A DNA stretch of 64,000 nt from Paraburkholderia phenoliruptrix (GTDB lineage Bacteria > Pseudomonadota > Gammaproteobacteria > Burkholderiales > Burkholderiaceae): the NCBI RefSeq assembly GCF_019511605.1, contig NZ_JAEUAV010000013.1, positions 115,050 through 179,049 on the forward strand, in the 5' to 3' direction. The notes beneath the pieces are model-generated. The model saw only the letters and a list, made by a program, of their open reading frames with translations, ran no database searches and had not been told where the DNA came from. Below, one piece after another: positions 25,124 to 34,538 of the stretch; position 1 is the stretch's first letter, and every line of letters starts with the position of its first letter. The translations under genes were made by a program, and so were the position numbers.

Positions 25124-26539
25124 GTGAATAACCTTGTTACGCCGGCCCCGCTGCGCCGGCCGTTCCCCGCCGAACTGCTCAGCGCGCTCACCGAAGCCTT
25201 CGGCGAACGCGTGTCCATCGCGCAAGCCGTGCGCGAGCACCATGGCCGCGACGAATCGCCGTTCGATCCCCAACTGCCCGACGCCGTCGTATTCGCGCGG
25301 AATACCGAAGACGTCCAGACCGTCGTCCGGCTCTGCGGCCAGTACAACGTGCCGATCATTCCCTACGGCAACGGCTCGTCGCTCGAAGGGCACTTGCTCG
25401 CGGTGCAAGGCGGCGTGTCGATTGATCTGTCAGAAATGAACCGAGTGCTGTCGATCAACGCCGAAGATCTGACAGTTACTGTCGAGCCCGGCATTTCACG
25501 AAAGCAGTTGAACGAGGCGCTGCGCGACACCGGCCTGTTCTTCCCCATCGATCCAGGCGCGGATGCGAGCATCGGCGGCATGTCGGCAACGCGTGCTTCC
25601 GGTACCAATGCGGTGCGCTACGGCACGATGCGCGAGAACGTTCTTGGGCTGACCGTCGTGCTGGCCGACGGCCGCGTCATCAAAACGGGAACACGGGCGC
25701 GCAAGTCGTCCGCGGGTTACGACCTCACGCGGCTTTTCGTGGGCTCCGAAGGCACGCTCGGCGTCATCACGGAAATCACCCTGCGTCTGTATCCGCAGCC
25801 GGAAGCGGTATCCGCCGCGGTCTGCGCGTTTCCGTCGATGGGCGATGCCGTGCGCGCCGTCATCGAAACGATTCAGATCGGCGTGCCGATTGCCCGCGTC
25901 GAATTCGTCGACGCGCTCGCAATCCGCTCCATCAACCGGCATTCGAACCTCACGCTGCGCGAGGCGCCCACGTTGTTTTTCGAGTTCCACGGCACCGAAG
26001 CCGGCGTCCAGGAACAGGCCCAACTGGTGCAGGAACTCGCTGGGCAGAACGGCGGCGAAGGCTTCGAATGGGCGACGCGGCCGGAAGATCGCAGCCGTCT
26101 GTGGAATGCGCGTCACAACGCCTATTTCGCGATGCTGCAATTGAAGCCGGGTTGCCGTGCCGTCACTACCGACGTCTGCGTGCCGATCTCGCGCCTCGCG
26201 CAATGCGTCGTCGAAACGGAGCAGGACCTGAAGGACTCTCCGCTGCCCTGCCCCATCGTCGGCCATGTCGGCGACGGCAACTTCCACGTCGCAATTCTGA
26301 TCGATCCGAACAAGCCGGAGGAACTGGCCGAGGCCGAGCGTCTGAACCATCGCATCGTGCAGCGTGCGTTGAGCATGGACGGCACCTGTACCGGCGAGCA
26401 CGGGGTGGGCCTGCACAAGATGGGCTTTCTGCTCGAAGAACACGGCGATGTCGCGGTCGACACAATGCGCTCGATCAAACACGCGTTGGACCCGCGCAAT
26501 CTGATGAACCCGGGCAAGATTTTCAGCTGGGCGGCGTGA
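25124..26539 (+). CDS. FAD-binding oxidase/dehydrogenase of the GlcD/D-lactate type
   Basis: The GTG at 25124 follows a GGAG site by 6 nt; an ATG at 25120 is out of frame and meets a stop at once. The 471-residue protein has the PCMH-type FAD domain (IPYGNGSSLEGHL, then GADASIGGMSATRASGTNAVRYGT) and the C-terminal FAD-oxidase domain (VGHVGDGNFHVAILIDP, CTGEHGVGLHK). Such enzymes oxidise D-lactate, D-2-hydroxyglutarate or glycolate and pass electrons to a respiratory acceptor. It is a paralogue of the GlcD encoded 165 nt downstream. Substrate is not decidable; D-lactate dehydrogenase (cytochrome) is the best guess. Confidence 0.85.
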   Translation: MNNLVTPAPLRRPFPAELLSALTEAFGERVSIAQAVREHHGRDESPFDPQLPDAVVFARNTEDVQTVVRLCGQYNVPIIPYGNGSSLEGHLLAVQGGVSIDLSEMNRVLSINAEDLTVTVEPGISRKQLNEALRDTGLFFPIDPGADASIGGMSATRASGTNAVRYGTMRENVLGLTVVLADGRVIKTGTRARKSSAGYDLTRLFVGSEGTLGVITEITLRLYPQPEAVSAAVCAFPSMGDAVRAVIETIQIGVPIARVEFVDALAIRSINRHSNLTLREAPTLFFEFHGTEAGVQEQAQLVQELAGQNGGEGFEWATRPEDRSRLWNARHNAYFAMLQLKPGCRAVTTDVCVPISRLAQCVVETEQDLKDSPLPCPIVGHVGDGNFHVAILIDPNKPEELAEAERLNHRIVQRALSMDGTCTGEHGVGLHKMGFLLEEHGDVAVDTMRSIKHALDPRNLMNPGKIFSWAA

Positions 26540-26704
26540 TATGCGAGGCCGTGCGCGGCCATGCAGCGCCGAGGCAGAACGAGGCGTAACTGAGCAGCAA
26601 GCGAGCGGTCGAACCGCCACGGTGGCCGCCTGCAACGCCCGCGCCCGCGCCAACGAGCGCCGGGCGACGGGCGACGGGCGAAAGGCAAGAGGCAAGAGGA
26701 GACG

Positions 26705-28204
26705 ATGCACATGAACGCACCCGCCGAACTGACGGCCGAAGTTCTCGCAGAGCGTCAGCGCGAAGTCGTGCAGGCGCTGATGGCGGTACTGCCGAACCAC
26801 TGCCTGCTGTATCGCGACGAAGACACCGTCGCGTACGACTGCGACGGCCTTGCGGCCTATCGCCGGCTACCGCTTGCCGTCGCTCTGCCCGAAACCGAGT
26901 CGCAGGTGCAGCGCATCGTGCAGATCTGTCATCGCCTTGGCGTGCCGATCGTGCCGCGCGGCGCGGGCACCGGTCTTTCCGGCGGCGCTATGCCGATTCG
27001 TCACGGCGTGGTGGTGTCGCTCGCGCGCTTCAGAAAGATCATCGAAGTCGACTCCTACGCGCGGACCGCCACCGTGCAGCCGGGCGTGCGCAACCTGTCG
27101 ATCTCGGAAGCGGCCGCGCCTTACGGCCTGTACTACGCGCCTGACCCGTCGTCGCAGATTGCCTGCACGATCGGCGGCAACGTTTCCGAGAATTCGGGCG
27201 GCGTGCACTGCCTGAAATACGGCCTCACCGTGCATAACGTGCTGCGCGTGCGCGCCGTGACGATGGAAGGCGAGATCGTCGAATTCGGCTCGCTCGGACC
27301 GGACGCGCCCGGCCTCGACCTGCTCGCGGTTCTGATAGGCAGCGAAGGCATGTTCGCAATCGTCACCGAGGTCACCGTCAAGCTGATACCCAAACCGCAA
27401 ACGGCGCAGGTCATCATGGCAAGTTTCGACGACGTCGTGAAAGGCGGCGATGCGGTCGCCGGCATCATCGCGGCGGGCATCATTCCGGCGGGCCTCGAGA
27501 TGATGGACAAGCCCGCCACGCGCGCCGTGGAGGAGTTCGTACACGCGGGCTACGACCTCGATGCGGCAGCCATCCTGCTGTGCGAATCCGACGGCACGCC
27601 CGAGGAAGTCGCCGACGAGATCGTGCGCATGACCGCGGTGCTGCGCGAGCACGGCGCGACCCGCATCCAGATCTCGCGCACGGAAAACGAGCGGCTGCGC
27701 TTCTGGTCCGGCCGCAAGAACGCGTTCCCGGCCGCCGGCCGCATTTCGCCCGACTACTACTGCATGGACGGCACCGTGCCGCGCCGCAGTATCGGCCCCC
27801 TGTTGTCGCGCATCGAAGCAATGGAAAAGAAGTACGGACTGCGCTGCATCAACGTGTTTCATGCGGGCGACGGCAACATGCATCCGCTCATTCTTTTCAA
27901 CGGCAACGACCGGGACGAATGGCACCGCGCCGAGGGGTTCGGCTCGGACATTCTCGAAGCGTGTGTCGAGTTGGGCGGCACGGTGACAGGTGAGCACGGC
28001 GTCGGCATCGAGAAGATAAACTCGATGTGCGTGCAGTTCTCGCCGGAAGAGCGCGACGCGTTTCACGCCGTCAAACGCGCTTTCGATCCGCCCGGCCTGC
28101 TGAATCCGGACAAGGGAATCCCCACCCGGGCACGCTGCGCCGAATACGGCAAGATGCACGTGCGCGGCGGTCTGCTACCGCATCCGGAGCTGCCGCGCTT
28201 CTAG
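26705..28204 (+). CDS. glcD: glycolate oxidase subunit GlcD
   Basis: The 499-residue protein is the FAD-linked catalytic subunit. It has the FAD motif (IVPRGAGTGLSGGAMP), TIGGNVSENSGGVHCLKYG, and the C-terminal FNGNDRDEWH and TGEHGVGIEK segments. Together with GlcE and GlcF it oxidises glycolate to glyoxylate at the inner membrane and feeds the respiratory chain. A GAGGAG ribosome site stands just before ATG-CAC-ATG, so initiation at either Met is possible. It is followed by glcE after 135 nt with an apparent separate promoter. Confidence 0.95.
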   Translation: MHMNAPAELTAEVLAERQREVVQALMAVLPNHCLLYRDEDTVAYDCDGLAAYRRLPLAVALPETESQVQRIVQICHRLGVPIVPRGAGTGLSGGAMPIRHGVVVSLARFRKIIEVDSYARTATVQPGVRNLSISEAAAPYGLYYAPDPSSQIACTIGGNVSENSGGVHCLKYGLTVHNVLRVRAVTMEGEIVEFGSLGPDAPGLDLLAVLIGSEGMFAIVTEVTVKLIPKPQTAQVIMASFDDVVKGGDAVAGIIAAGIIPAGLEMMDKPATRAVEEFVHAGYDLDAAAILLCESDGTPEEVADEIVRMTAVLREHGATRIQISRTENERLRFWSGRKNAFPAAGRISPDYYCMDGTVPRRSIGPLLSRIEAMEKKYGLRCINVFHAGDGNMHPLILFNGNDRDEWHRAEGFGSDILEACVELGGTVTGEHGVGIEKINSMCVQFSPEERDAFHAVKRAFDPPGLLNPDKGIPTRARCAEYGKMHVRGGLLPHPELPRF

Positions 28205-28283
28205 CGTCACGCATCGCGCATAGCCCGTCGCGGCGGGGTTTCCAGCCTCCCACCCTGATTACCCGATGCGGGTCCGCTCCGGG

Positions 28284-28311
28284 TTGCCAGCAAGCCCCCG
28301 CCCGGTACAAT
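28284..28311 (+). promoter_or_regulatory. candidate promoter for glcE-glcF
   Basis: TTGCCA (28284-28289), 16 bp and TACAAT (28306-28311) stand 28 nt before the glcE ATG. The match suggests glcE and glcF can be transcribed apart from glcD. Confidence 0.5.
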
Positions 28312-28339
28312 CGTTCGAAACACAACGAAGCAGGGCATC

Positions 28340-29428
28340 ATGGAAGAGGACGACATCGTCGCCATGTGGTCGGAGCGCGTGCGTTCCGCCAGCGCCGAGG
28401 GACGCGCGTTGCGCGTGCGCGGCGGCGGCACGAAAGACTGGTACGGTCAAACGCTGGAAGGCGAGATCCTCGACACGCGCGCCTATCGCGGCATCATCGC
28501 GTACGACCCGGCGGAACTGGTGATCACCGCACGCGCTGGCACGCCGCTTCTCGAAATCGAAGCCGCGCTCGCCGAACACAATCAGATGCTGGCCTTCGAG
28601 CCGCCGCACTTCGGGCCGCAGGCCACCTTCGGCGGCTGCGTGGCGGCGGGCATTGCCGGTCCGCGCCGTCCGTCGGCGGGCGCGGCGCGCGACTTCGTGC
28701 TGGGCGCGGTCATCATGAACGGCCAGGGACAAACACTGCACTTCGGCGGCCAGGTGGTAAAGAACGTCGCCGGTTATGACGTCTCGCGTCTGATGACGGG
28801 CTCGCTCGGCACGCTCGGGCTGATCCTCGAATTGTCGCTGAAGGTGCTGCCGCAGCCGCAGGCCGAAGCCACGCTCAAGTTCGACATGAACGGCACCGAC
28901 GCCGTGCGCAAGCTCAACGAATGGGGCGGCCGCCCGCTGCCCATCACCGCGAGCGCCTGGCGACACGGCACGCTCGCCGTGCGTCTCGCAGGCGCAGAAA
29001 GTGCTGTGAAGTCGGCGCGTTCGTCGCTTGGCGGCGAAGTCGTCGACGCGGTCGAAGCGGAGCGCTTCTGGGCGGGTTTGCGCGAGCAGACCGACTCGTT
29101 CTTTGCGGCCATTCCGCCGAAAGCCGCACTGTGGCGGCTCGCGCTGCCGTCCATCACCGAGCCGCTGCAACTGCCGGGCGCGCAACTGATGGAATGGGGC
29201 GGCGCCCAGCGCTGGTGGATCACGGACACCGACGCGCAAACGGTGCGCATCAGCGCGAAACAGGCCGGCGGCCACGCCACGATTTTTCGCACGGGCCTCG
29301 GCTACGACCGCGGCGCCGGCGTATTCACACCGCTTCCCGCGCCGCTGATGAAAATTCATCGCGGCCTGAAAACCGCTTTCGATCCGGCCCGCATCTTCAA
29401 TCGCGGACGTCTCTACCCTGACTTCTGA
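28340..29428 (+). CDS. glcE: glycolate oxidase subunit GlcE (FAD-binding)
   Basis: The 362-residue protein has a truncated FAD-oxidase layout: an N-terminal FAD-binding core (RVRGGGTKDWYGQTLEG, ARAGTPLLEIEAAL, TFGGCVAAGIAGPRRPS) and a short C-terminal part. It lacks the full substrate domain of GlcD. GlcE is the second flavoprotein subunit needed for glycolate oxidase activity. It is 7 nt before glcF on the same strand, so the two are cotranscribed. Confidence 0.94.
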   Translation: MEEDDIVAMWSERVRSASAEGRALRVRGGGTKDWYGQTLEGEILDTRAYRGIIAYDPAELVITARAGTPLLEIEAALAEHNQMLAFEPPHFGPQATFGGCVAAGIAGPRRPSAGAARDFVLGAVIMNGQGQTLHFGGQVVKNVAGYDVSRLMTGSLGTLGLILELSLKVLPQPQAEATLKFDMNGTDAVRKLNEWGGRPLPITASAWRHGTLAVRLAGAESAVKSARSSLGGEVVDAVEAERFWAGLREQTDSFFAAIPPKAALWRLALPSITEPLQLPGAQLMEWGGAQRWWITDTDAQTVRISAKQAGGHATIFRTGLGYDRGAGVFTPLPAPLMKIHRGLKTAFDPARIFNRGRLYPDF

Positions 29429-29435
29429 GCGCGCG

Positions 29436-30662
29436 ATGCAAACCAATCTCGCGGACTTCATTCGCAACACGCCCGATGGCGACGAAGCCGACGCCATCTT
29501 GCGCAACTGCGTGCACTGCGGTTTCTGCACGGCCACCTGTCCCACCTATCAACTGCTCGGCGACGAGCTGGACGGTCCACGCGGCCGCATCTATCTGATC
29601 AAGCAGATGGTGGAAGGCGCCCAGGTTACGCGCAGCACGCAGGTCCACCTAGACCGGTGCCTCACTTGCCGCAATTGCGAAAGCACCTGCCCGTCTGGCG
29701 TGCAGTACGGCAAGCTGGTGGAAATCGGCCGCAAGATCACCGAGCAAAAAGTGACGCGCCCGCTCGGCCAGCGCCTCACGCGCAGACTCCTCGCGAGCTT
29801 CGTGCCGAATAGCGCGCTCTTCACGCCGACCATGCGACTCGGCCAGCATTTCCGCGCGCTGCTGCCGAGAAAACTGCGCGACAAGGTGCCGGCGCGGCAG
29901 CGTCCGCTCGCGTGGCCAAACGCCAAACACGACCGCAAGATGCTGATGCTCGCGGGCTGCGTGCAACCGTCGATGATGCCTAACATCAACACGGCGACTG
30001 CGCGCGTGCTGGATGCGCTCGGCATCGAAACGGTGGTCGCGCCGGACGCCGGCTGCTGCGGCGCAATCCGCCTGCATCTGGGCTACAACGACGAAGCGCT
30101 CGACGACATGCGCGCCAACATCGACGCATGGTGGCCGCATGTCGAAGCAGGCGTCGAGGCTATCGTGATGAACGCGTCGGGCTGCGGCGCAACCGTCAAG
30201 GAATACGCGCACCTGCTGCGGCACGATCCGGCGTATGCGGAGAAAGCGCACCGCATCGTCGAACTGACACGCGACATCGCCGAGATCCTGCCGGAATTCG
30301 AGGAAGAACTTGTCGCGCTCACGCGCCGCCGCGCGATCCATACCGTCGCGTTTCATCCGCCTTGCACGCTGCAGCATGGGCAGCAGGTGCGCGGCAGGGT
30401 CGAGCATCTGTTGACGAAGCTCGGCGTGGAAGTGCGCCTGCCCGCCGACAATCACCTGTGCTGCGGCTCGGCGGGCACGTACTCGCTCACGCAGCCGAAG
30501 CTCTCCTACGCACTGCGCGACCAGAAGCTCGAACGGCTGCATGCGCAGGAGCCGCAGGTAATTGTCTCGGCGAACGTCGGCTGCATTTCGCATTTGCAAA
30601 GCGGCACGTCGACGCCGGTCGCGCACTGGATTGAACTGGTCGAGCACATGCTGTCCGTATAA
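29436..30662 (+). CDS. glcF: glycolate oxidase iron-sulfur subunit GlcF
   Basis: The 408-residue protein has two [4Fe-4S] motifs near the N-terminus (CVHCGFCTATCPTY and CLTCRNCESTCPSG). Two CCG domains follow (AGCCGAIRLH and CCGSAGTYSL), the layout of GlcF. It passes electrons from the flavin subunits to the quinone pool. A TATAAT sequence overlaps its stop codon and may serve as the -10 of the next gene, though no good -35 is visible. Confidence 0.96.
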   Translation: MQTNLADFIRNTPDGDEADAILRNCVHCGFCTATCPTYQLLGDELDGPRGRIYLIKQMVEGAQVTRSTQVHLDRCLTCRNCESTCPSGVQYGKLVEIGRKITEQKVTRPLGQRLTRRLLASFVPNSALFTPTMRLGQHFRALLPRKLRDKVPARQRPLAWPNAKHDRKMLMLAGCVQPSMMPNINTATARVLDALGIETVVAPDAGCCGAIRLHLGYNDEALDDMRANIDAWWPHVEAGVEAIVMNASGCGATVKEYAHLLRHDPAYAEKAHRIVELTRDIAEILPEFEEELVALTRRRAIHTVAFHPPCTLQHGQQVRGRVEHLLTKLGVEVRLPADNHLCCGSAGTYSLTQPKLSYALRDQKLERLHAQEPQVIVSANVGCISHLQSGTSTPVAHWIELVEHMLSV

Positions 30663-30708
30663 TCGGGGCATCGTCCTTATCGACCTCAGGTTCGCTCCCG
30701 TTCGCTCC

Positions 30709-31407
30709 ATGCCCGATCTGATCCATAACCTCGAAGCGGTGCAGCAACGCATCGCCACGGCCGCTCACGTAGCCGGACGCGACGCGCGTTCCATTGCGCT
30801 GCTCGCGGTCTCCAAGACCTTTCCCGCCGAGGACGTGCGCGCCGCCCACGCGGCCGGCCAGCGCGCGTTCGGCGAAAACTACGTGCAGGAAGCGCTCACC
30901 AAGATAGAAGCGCTCGGCGATTTGCGCGCTTCGCTCGAATGGCATTTCATCGGGCCGTTGCAGTCGAACAAGACGCGACCAGTGGCCGAGCATTTCGATT
31001 GGGTGCATTCGGTGGATCGGCTGAAGATCGCGCAGCGGCTTTCCGAGCAGCGTCCAGAGCACCTGCCGCCGCTGAACGTGTGCTTGCAGGTCAATATCAG
31101 CGGCGAGGCGTCGAAAAGCGGCGTCAGCGCCGAAGATGCCCTGCAGGTGGCAAAAGAAATTGCCGCGCTGCCGAGGCTCAGGTTGCGCGGGCTGATGGCG
31201 ATTCCCGAGCCGGCCGGCAACATCGACCAGCAACGGGTGCCGCATCGCCGCTTACGCGAGCTGTTCGAACGTCTGCGAGACGAAGGCTTGCCGCTCGATA
31301 CGCTTTCTATGGGCATGTCGAGCGATCTCGAGGCGGCCGTGCTCGAAGGCGCAACGATCGTGCGCGTGGGCACCGCGATATTCGGCGCCCGCGACTACTC
31401 GCATTGA
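30709..31407 (+). CDS. YggS family pyridoxal phosphate homeostasis protein
   Basis: The ATG at 30709 gives 232 residues. It is a PLP-binding TIM-barrel protein without a decarboxylase domain. VSKTFPAEDVRAAHAAGQ contains the PLP-lysine region, and FGENYVQEA, WHFIGPLQSNK and LSMGMSSDLEAAV are the family blocks. YggS/PLPBP buffers free PLP and affects amino- and keto-acid balance. It precedes proC on the same strand, the classic yggS-proC pairing, with 127 nt between. An upstream in-frame extension inside glcF was rejected. Confidence 0.95.
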   Translation: MPDLIHNLEAVQQRIATAAHVAGRDARSIALLAVSKTFPAEDVRAAHAAGQRAFGENYVQEALTKIEALGDLRASLEWHFIGPLQSNKTRPVAEHFDWVHSVDRLKIAQRLSEQRPEHLPPLNVCLQVNISGEASKSGVSAEDALQVAKEIAALPRLRLRGLMAIPEPAGNIDQQRVPHRRLRELFERLRDEGLPLDTLSMGMSSDLEAAVLEGATIVRVGTAIFGARDYSH

Positions 31408-31534
31408 CGGCTGCGCAAGTGCTCAAAAAAGCGCTCATGTAGCACTCATGCAGTGCTCACGCAGCTTGATTCAGCGGCCGCGCAATCCTGACCAGTTCAG
31501 CTTCAAGATCTCAATCAAACCTTCCCGGAACATC

Positions 31535-32350
31535 ATGAAAATTGCTTTTATCGGCGGCGGCAACATGGCTGCGGCGTTGATCGGCGGCCTCATCAAGCGC
31601 GGCGTCGCGCCCGCCGACCTGTATGCGATCGATCCGAACGAAGACGCGCGCAAGCGCAACGAAGAGCAGTTCGGTATCAAGACCGGCGCGGCCGCCGACG
31701 CGGCGCTCGCCGACTATGACGCCGTCGTGCTCGCGGTGAAACCGCAGATCCTGAAAAGCGTCGCCGCAGCGCTTGCAGCGCACCTGAAGGCGTCGCAACT
31801 GGTCATCAGCATCGTCGCCGGCATTCGCATGGACGACATGTCGCGCTGGCTGAACGGTCACGCGCGCGTCGTGCGCGTCATGCCCAATACGCCTGCGCTG
31901 ATCGGCATGGGCGTCGCCGGCTTGACCGCGACCGCAAGCGTCGACGAAGCGGGCCGCGCGCTCGCCTCCCAGGTGCTCGGCGCGGTGGGCGAAACCGTAT
32001 GGTTCGACGACGAAGCAAAAATCGACGCTGTCACCGCGATTTCAGGGAGCGGCCCGGCCTACGTGTTCTACTTCATCGAAGCATTGCAGGAGGCGGCGCG
32101 CCAACTCGGCATGGACGAAGCCCAAGGCCGCGCGCTCGCCGTGGCGACCTTCACCGGAGCCGCGCAACTGGCGGCAAACTCCGATGAACCGCCGAGCGTG
32201 TTGCGTGAGCGCGTGACCTCGAAGGGCGGCACAACCGCTGCGGCGCTTGCGTCGTTCGACGCGAGCGGCGTGAAGGACGCAATTGTGCGCGGCGCGCTCG
32301 CGGCCGACGCGCGCGCAAAAGAAATGGGCGAGGAGTTCGGCAGGCAGTAA
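31535..32350 (+). CDS. proC: pyrroline-5-carboxylate reductase
   Basis: The ATG at 31535 gives 271 residues, starting MKIAFIGGGNMAAALIGGL, the Rossmann NAD(P)H-binding loop. VRVMPNTPALIGMG and the C-terminal proline-binding SKGGTTAAAL segment complete the family signature. ProC reduces pyrroline-5-carboxylate to proline in the cytoplasm. It is followed convergently by ubiA, with 152 nt between that hold only imperfect GC-rich inverted repeats. Confidence 0.97.
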   Translation: MKIAFIGGGNMAAALIGGLIKRGVAPADLYAIDPNEDARKRNEEQFGIKTGAAADAALADYDAVVLAVKPQILKSVAAALAAHLKASQLVISIVAGIRMDDMSRWLNGHARVVRVMPNTPALIGMGVAGLTATASVDEAGRALASQVLGAVGETVWFDDEAKIDAVTAISGSGPAYVFYFIEALQEAARQLGMDEAQGRALAVATFTGAAQLAANSDEPPSVLRERVTSKGGTTAAALASFDASGVKDAIVRGALAADARAKEMGEEFGRQ

Positions 32351-32502
32351 ACGGTTATCGACTGCTGTCCGCGAGCCGCCGTTTGCGGGAATGGAGTACG
32401 CCGCGGGCGCGCGGCCTCTGTTGGCGTAGGTCTGTCACAACGGACCGCGCGCTCACGGCGGCAAGCGCCGCCCGTGGCGCGCTGAAACCCGAAACCTGAA
32501 AG

Positions 32503-33366
32503 CTAGAACGAAGCCACCGCGTAATGCGCGGCAATGCCGACGAACAAGGCCCCGCCCAGCCAGTTATTGTGCAGGAACGCCTTGAAGCACGGCATGCGCT
32601 CGCGGTTACGGATCAGCGTGTAGTGGTAGACCGCGCAGCCTGCCGCAACCGCCCATCCAAGCCAGTACATCACGCCGAAACCGAGCAGCACGCCGATGCC
32701 GACGTAGATGCCGAGCGTTACCGCATAGCACAGCATGATCGCGGCCACGTCGAAGCGGCCGAATGTGAGCGCCGAGGTCCGGATGCCGATCTTGATGTCG
32801 TCGTCGCGATCGACCATCGCATATTCGGTGTCGTACGCGACCGACCAGAACACGTTGGCAAGCAACATGACCCAGGCGAGCATGGGCACCTGATTCTGTA
32901 TCGCTGCGAACGCCATTGGAATGCCAAAGCCGAACGCAATGCCCAGATACGCCTGCGGGATCGCAAAAAAGCGCTTGGTAAACGGATACGAACCCGCGAC
33001 GAAGAGCGCCGCCACCGAGAGTTCCTTCGTCAGCGTGTTAAGCGGCAGGATCAGCAGGAACGCCAGCAACGACAGTCCGGCCGCGAGCGCCACCGCTTCC
33101 CACGCCTTGATCTTGCCGGACGTGATCGGGCGATTTTCGGTGCGCTTCACGTAGCGGTCGAAATCGCGATCTGCGTAGTCGTTGATCGCGCAACCCGCCG
33201 AGCGCATCAGCACGGTGCCCACAGTGAAGATAGCGAGCAGCGGCCAGGACGGATGGCCGTCCGAGGCGATCCACAGCGCGTTGAGCGTCGGCCACAGCAG
33301 CAGAAGGCTGCCGATGGGCTTGTCCATGCGCACGAGGCGCAGATACAGGGGAAGTCGGGCGAACAT
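32503..33366 (-). CDS. ubiA: 4-hydroxybenzoate polyprenyltransferase
   Basis: The 287-residue integral membrane protein has about eight hydrophobic segments. Two Asp-rich Mg-diphosphate motifs are visible: CAINDYADRDFDRYVKRT and SVAYDTEYAMVDRDDD. It attaches the polyprenyl tail to 4-hydroxybenzoate in ubiquinone synthesis at the inner membrane. It is convergent with proC. Upstream is a 252-nt region that ends in the dps terminator. Confidence 0.96.
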   Translation of the reverse strand: MFARLPLYLRLVRMDKPIGSLLLLWPTLNALWIASDGHPSWPLLAIFTVGTVLMRSAGCAINDYADRDFDRYVKRTENRPITSGKIKAWEAVALAAGLSLLAFLLILPLNTLTKELSVAALFVAGSYPFTKRFFAIPQAYLGIAFGFGIPMAFAAIQNQVPMLAWVMLLANVFWSVAYDTEYAMVDRDDDIKIGIRTSALTFGRFDVAAIMLCYAVTLGIYVGIGVLLGFGVMYWLGWAVAAGCAVYHYTLIRNRERMPCFKAFLHNNWLGGALFVGIAAHYAVASF

Positions 33367-33514
33367 GACGGACTCGGCGAATGCGGGTGGATTGCAATGA
33401 CGGTGCCGCTATTTTACGGGATGCGAACAGCAGCCTTCCCTGACCGTGACGCGCAGCGACAAGGAGCTTGTGCACCGACGCAGCGTTGACCTGTCAAAGC
33501 GAAGCGGTAGCCAG

Positions 33515-33547
33515 AAAAACAAAGCCTCCCGCTAGGGGAGGCTTTGT
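33515..33547 (-). terminator. intrinsic terminator of dps
   Basis: ACAAAGCCTCCC (33519-33530) and GGGAGGCTTTGT (33536-33547) form a 12-bp stem. On the minus strand it is followed by TTTTT (A-run at 33515-33519 on the plus strand). It lies 72 nt past the dps stop and upstream of ubiA, so it insulates the two genes. Confidence 0.88.
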
Positions 33548-33618
33548 TCATTGCATCTGCCTGCGTCCGGCTTGTCCAGTTTTGCAAACCGGTCTGGGCA
33601 AGCATCCACTGGCAACGA

Positions 33619-34107
33619 TCAAGCCAGCATCGAGCGCAACATCCACGCCGTCTTTTCATGCGTCTGCATGCGCTGCGTCAGCAGGTCGGCGGTGGGCTCG
33701 TCGTTGGCCGCTTCCGTCGACGGGAAAATTGCGCGCGCGGTGCGTACCACGGCTTCCTGACCTTCCACCAGCTGACGGATCATCTCTTCCGCGGAAGGCA
33801 CGCCGTCCGCTTCGGGAATCGACGAGAGCTTCGCGAAATCCTTGTAGCTGCCCGGCGCATGCACGCCGAGCGCGCGAATCCGTTCAGCGATCGAATCCAC
33901 CGCCAGCGCCAGTTCGTTGTATTGCGTTTCGAACATCAGGTGCAGCGTGTTGAACATCGGACCCGTCACGTTCCAGTGGAAGTTGTGGGTCTTCAGGTAC
34001 AGCGTGTAGGTGTCCGCGAGCAGACGCGACAGCCCCTCCGCGATCTTCTTGCGGTCCTTGTCGCTGATCCCGATATTGACGTGCTGTACAGCTTCTTTTT
34101 TGGCCAT
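33619..34107 (-). CDS. dps: Dps family DNA-binding/iron-storage protein
   Basis: The 162-residue protein has the Dps ferritin-like fold with the ferroxidase motif (KTHNFHWNVTGPMFNTLH, then FETQYNELALAVDSIAERI). Dps dodecamers oxidise Fe(II) with H2O2 and coat the nucleoid during stress. A strong AAGGAG site precedes the ATG. It lies downstream of katA and a 57-aa ORF on the same strand, consistent with an OxyR-linked peroxide defence block. It has its own terminator. Confidence 0.95.
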   Translation of the reverse strand: MAKKEAVQHVNIGISDKDRKKIAEGLSRLLADTYTLYLKTHNFHWNVTGPMFNTLHLMFETQYNELALAVDSIAERIRALGVHAPGSYKDFAKLSSIPEADGVPSAEEMIRQLVEGQEAVVRTARAIFPSTEAANDEPTADLLTQRMQTHEKTAWMLRSMLA

Positions 34108-34304
34108 GATGACTCCTTCGAAGAGTGATACGAACCGGCAGTGAAGAACGGAGCGCCAGGAGCCCGCTCATGTCAGGCCCGGCAAAACGAGCGCTCGACA
34201 GTTTATCTTAGAAAGGCGAAATGTTCGTGTGACGTGTCGCCACTGCGCCTTCTGACTCACAGCCTTGCACGATCTCCACGGGAAAACCGCCTCGCTCGCG
34301 CTGC

Positions 34305-34478
34305 TCAGCCGACCACGTGTTGCAGCGCGTGTTGCACCGCTTGCGCGGCGATCAGCGCAAAACCGCTCGTCACGATCGCGAGGCCCACGGCTCTGCGCAA
34401 CTTCAGCGCGTGCTGCTGTTGCGCGCGATGCCCGGCGGACGTTCTGCCGATAGTGGCTTTCATCATGTCGATCATCAT
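34305..34478 (-). CDS. small membrane protein downstream of katA, 57 aa
   Basis: The ATG at 34478 (MMIDMMKATIGRTSAGHRAQ) is preceded by CGGAG and opens 57 codons to the TGA at 34305. The N-terminal half is polar and basic. Residues about 31-50 (VGLAIVTSGFALIAAQAVQ) form one likely membrane helix. No family is recognised. It is 60 nt downstream of katA on the same strand and upstream of dps, so it may be in the katA transcript. Position and ribosome site support it; conservation is unknown. Confidence 0.5.
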   Translation of the reverse strand: MMIDMMKATIGRTSAGHRAQQQHALKLRRAVGLAIVTSGFALIAAQAVQHALQHVVG

Positions 34479-34538
34479 CGTGCTCCGGTTCGTATCGGTA
34501 CTCGCGGGACGCCCGCGCGCCCCGCTTTGCTTACTGCG

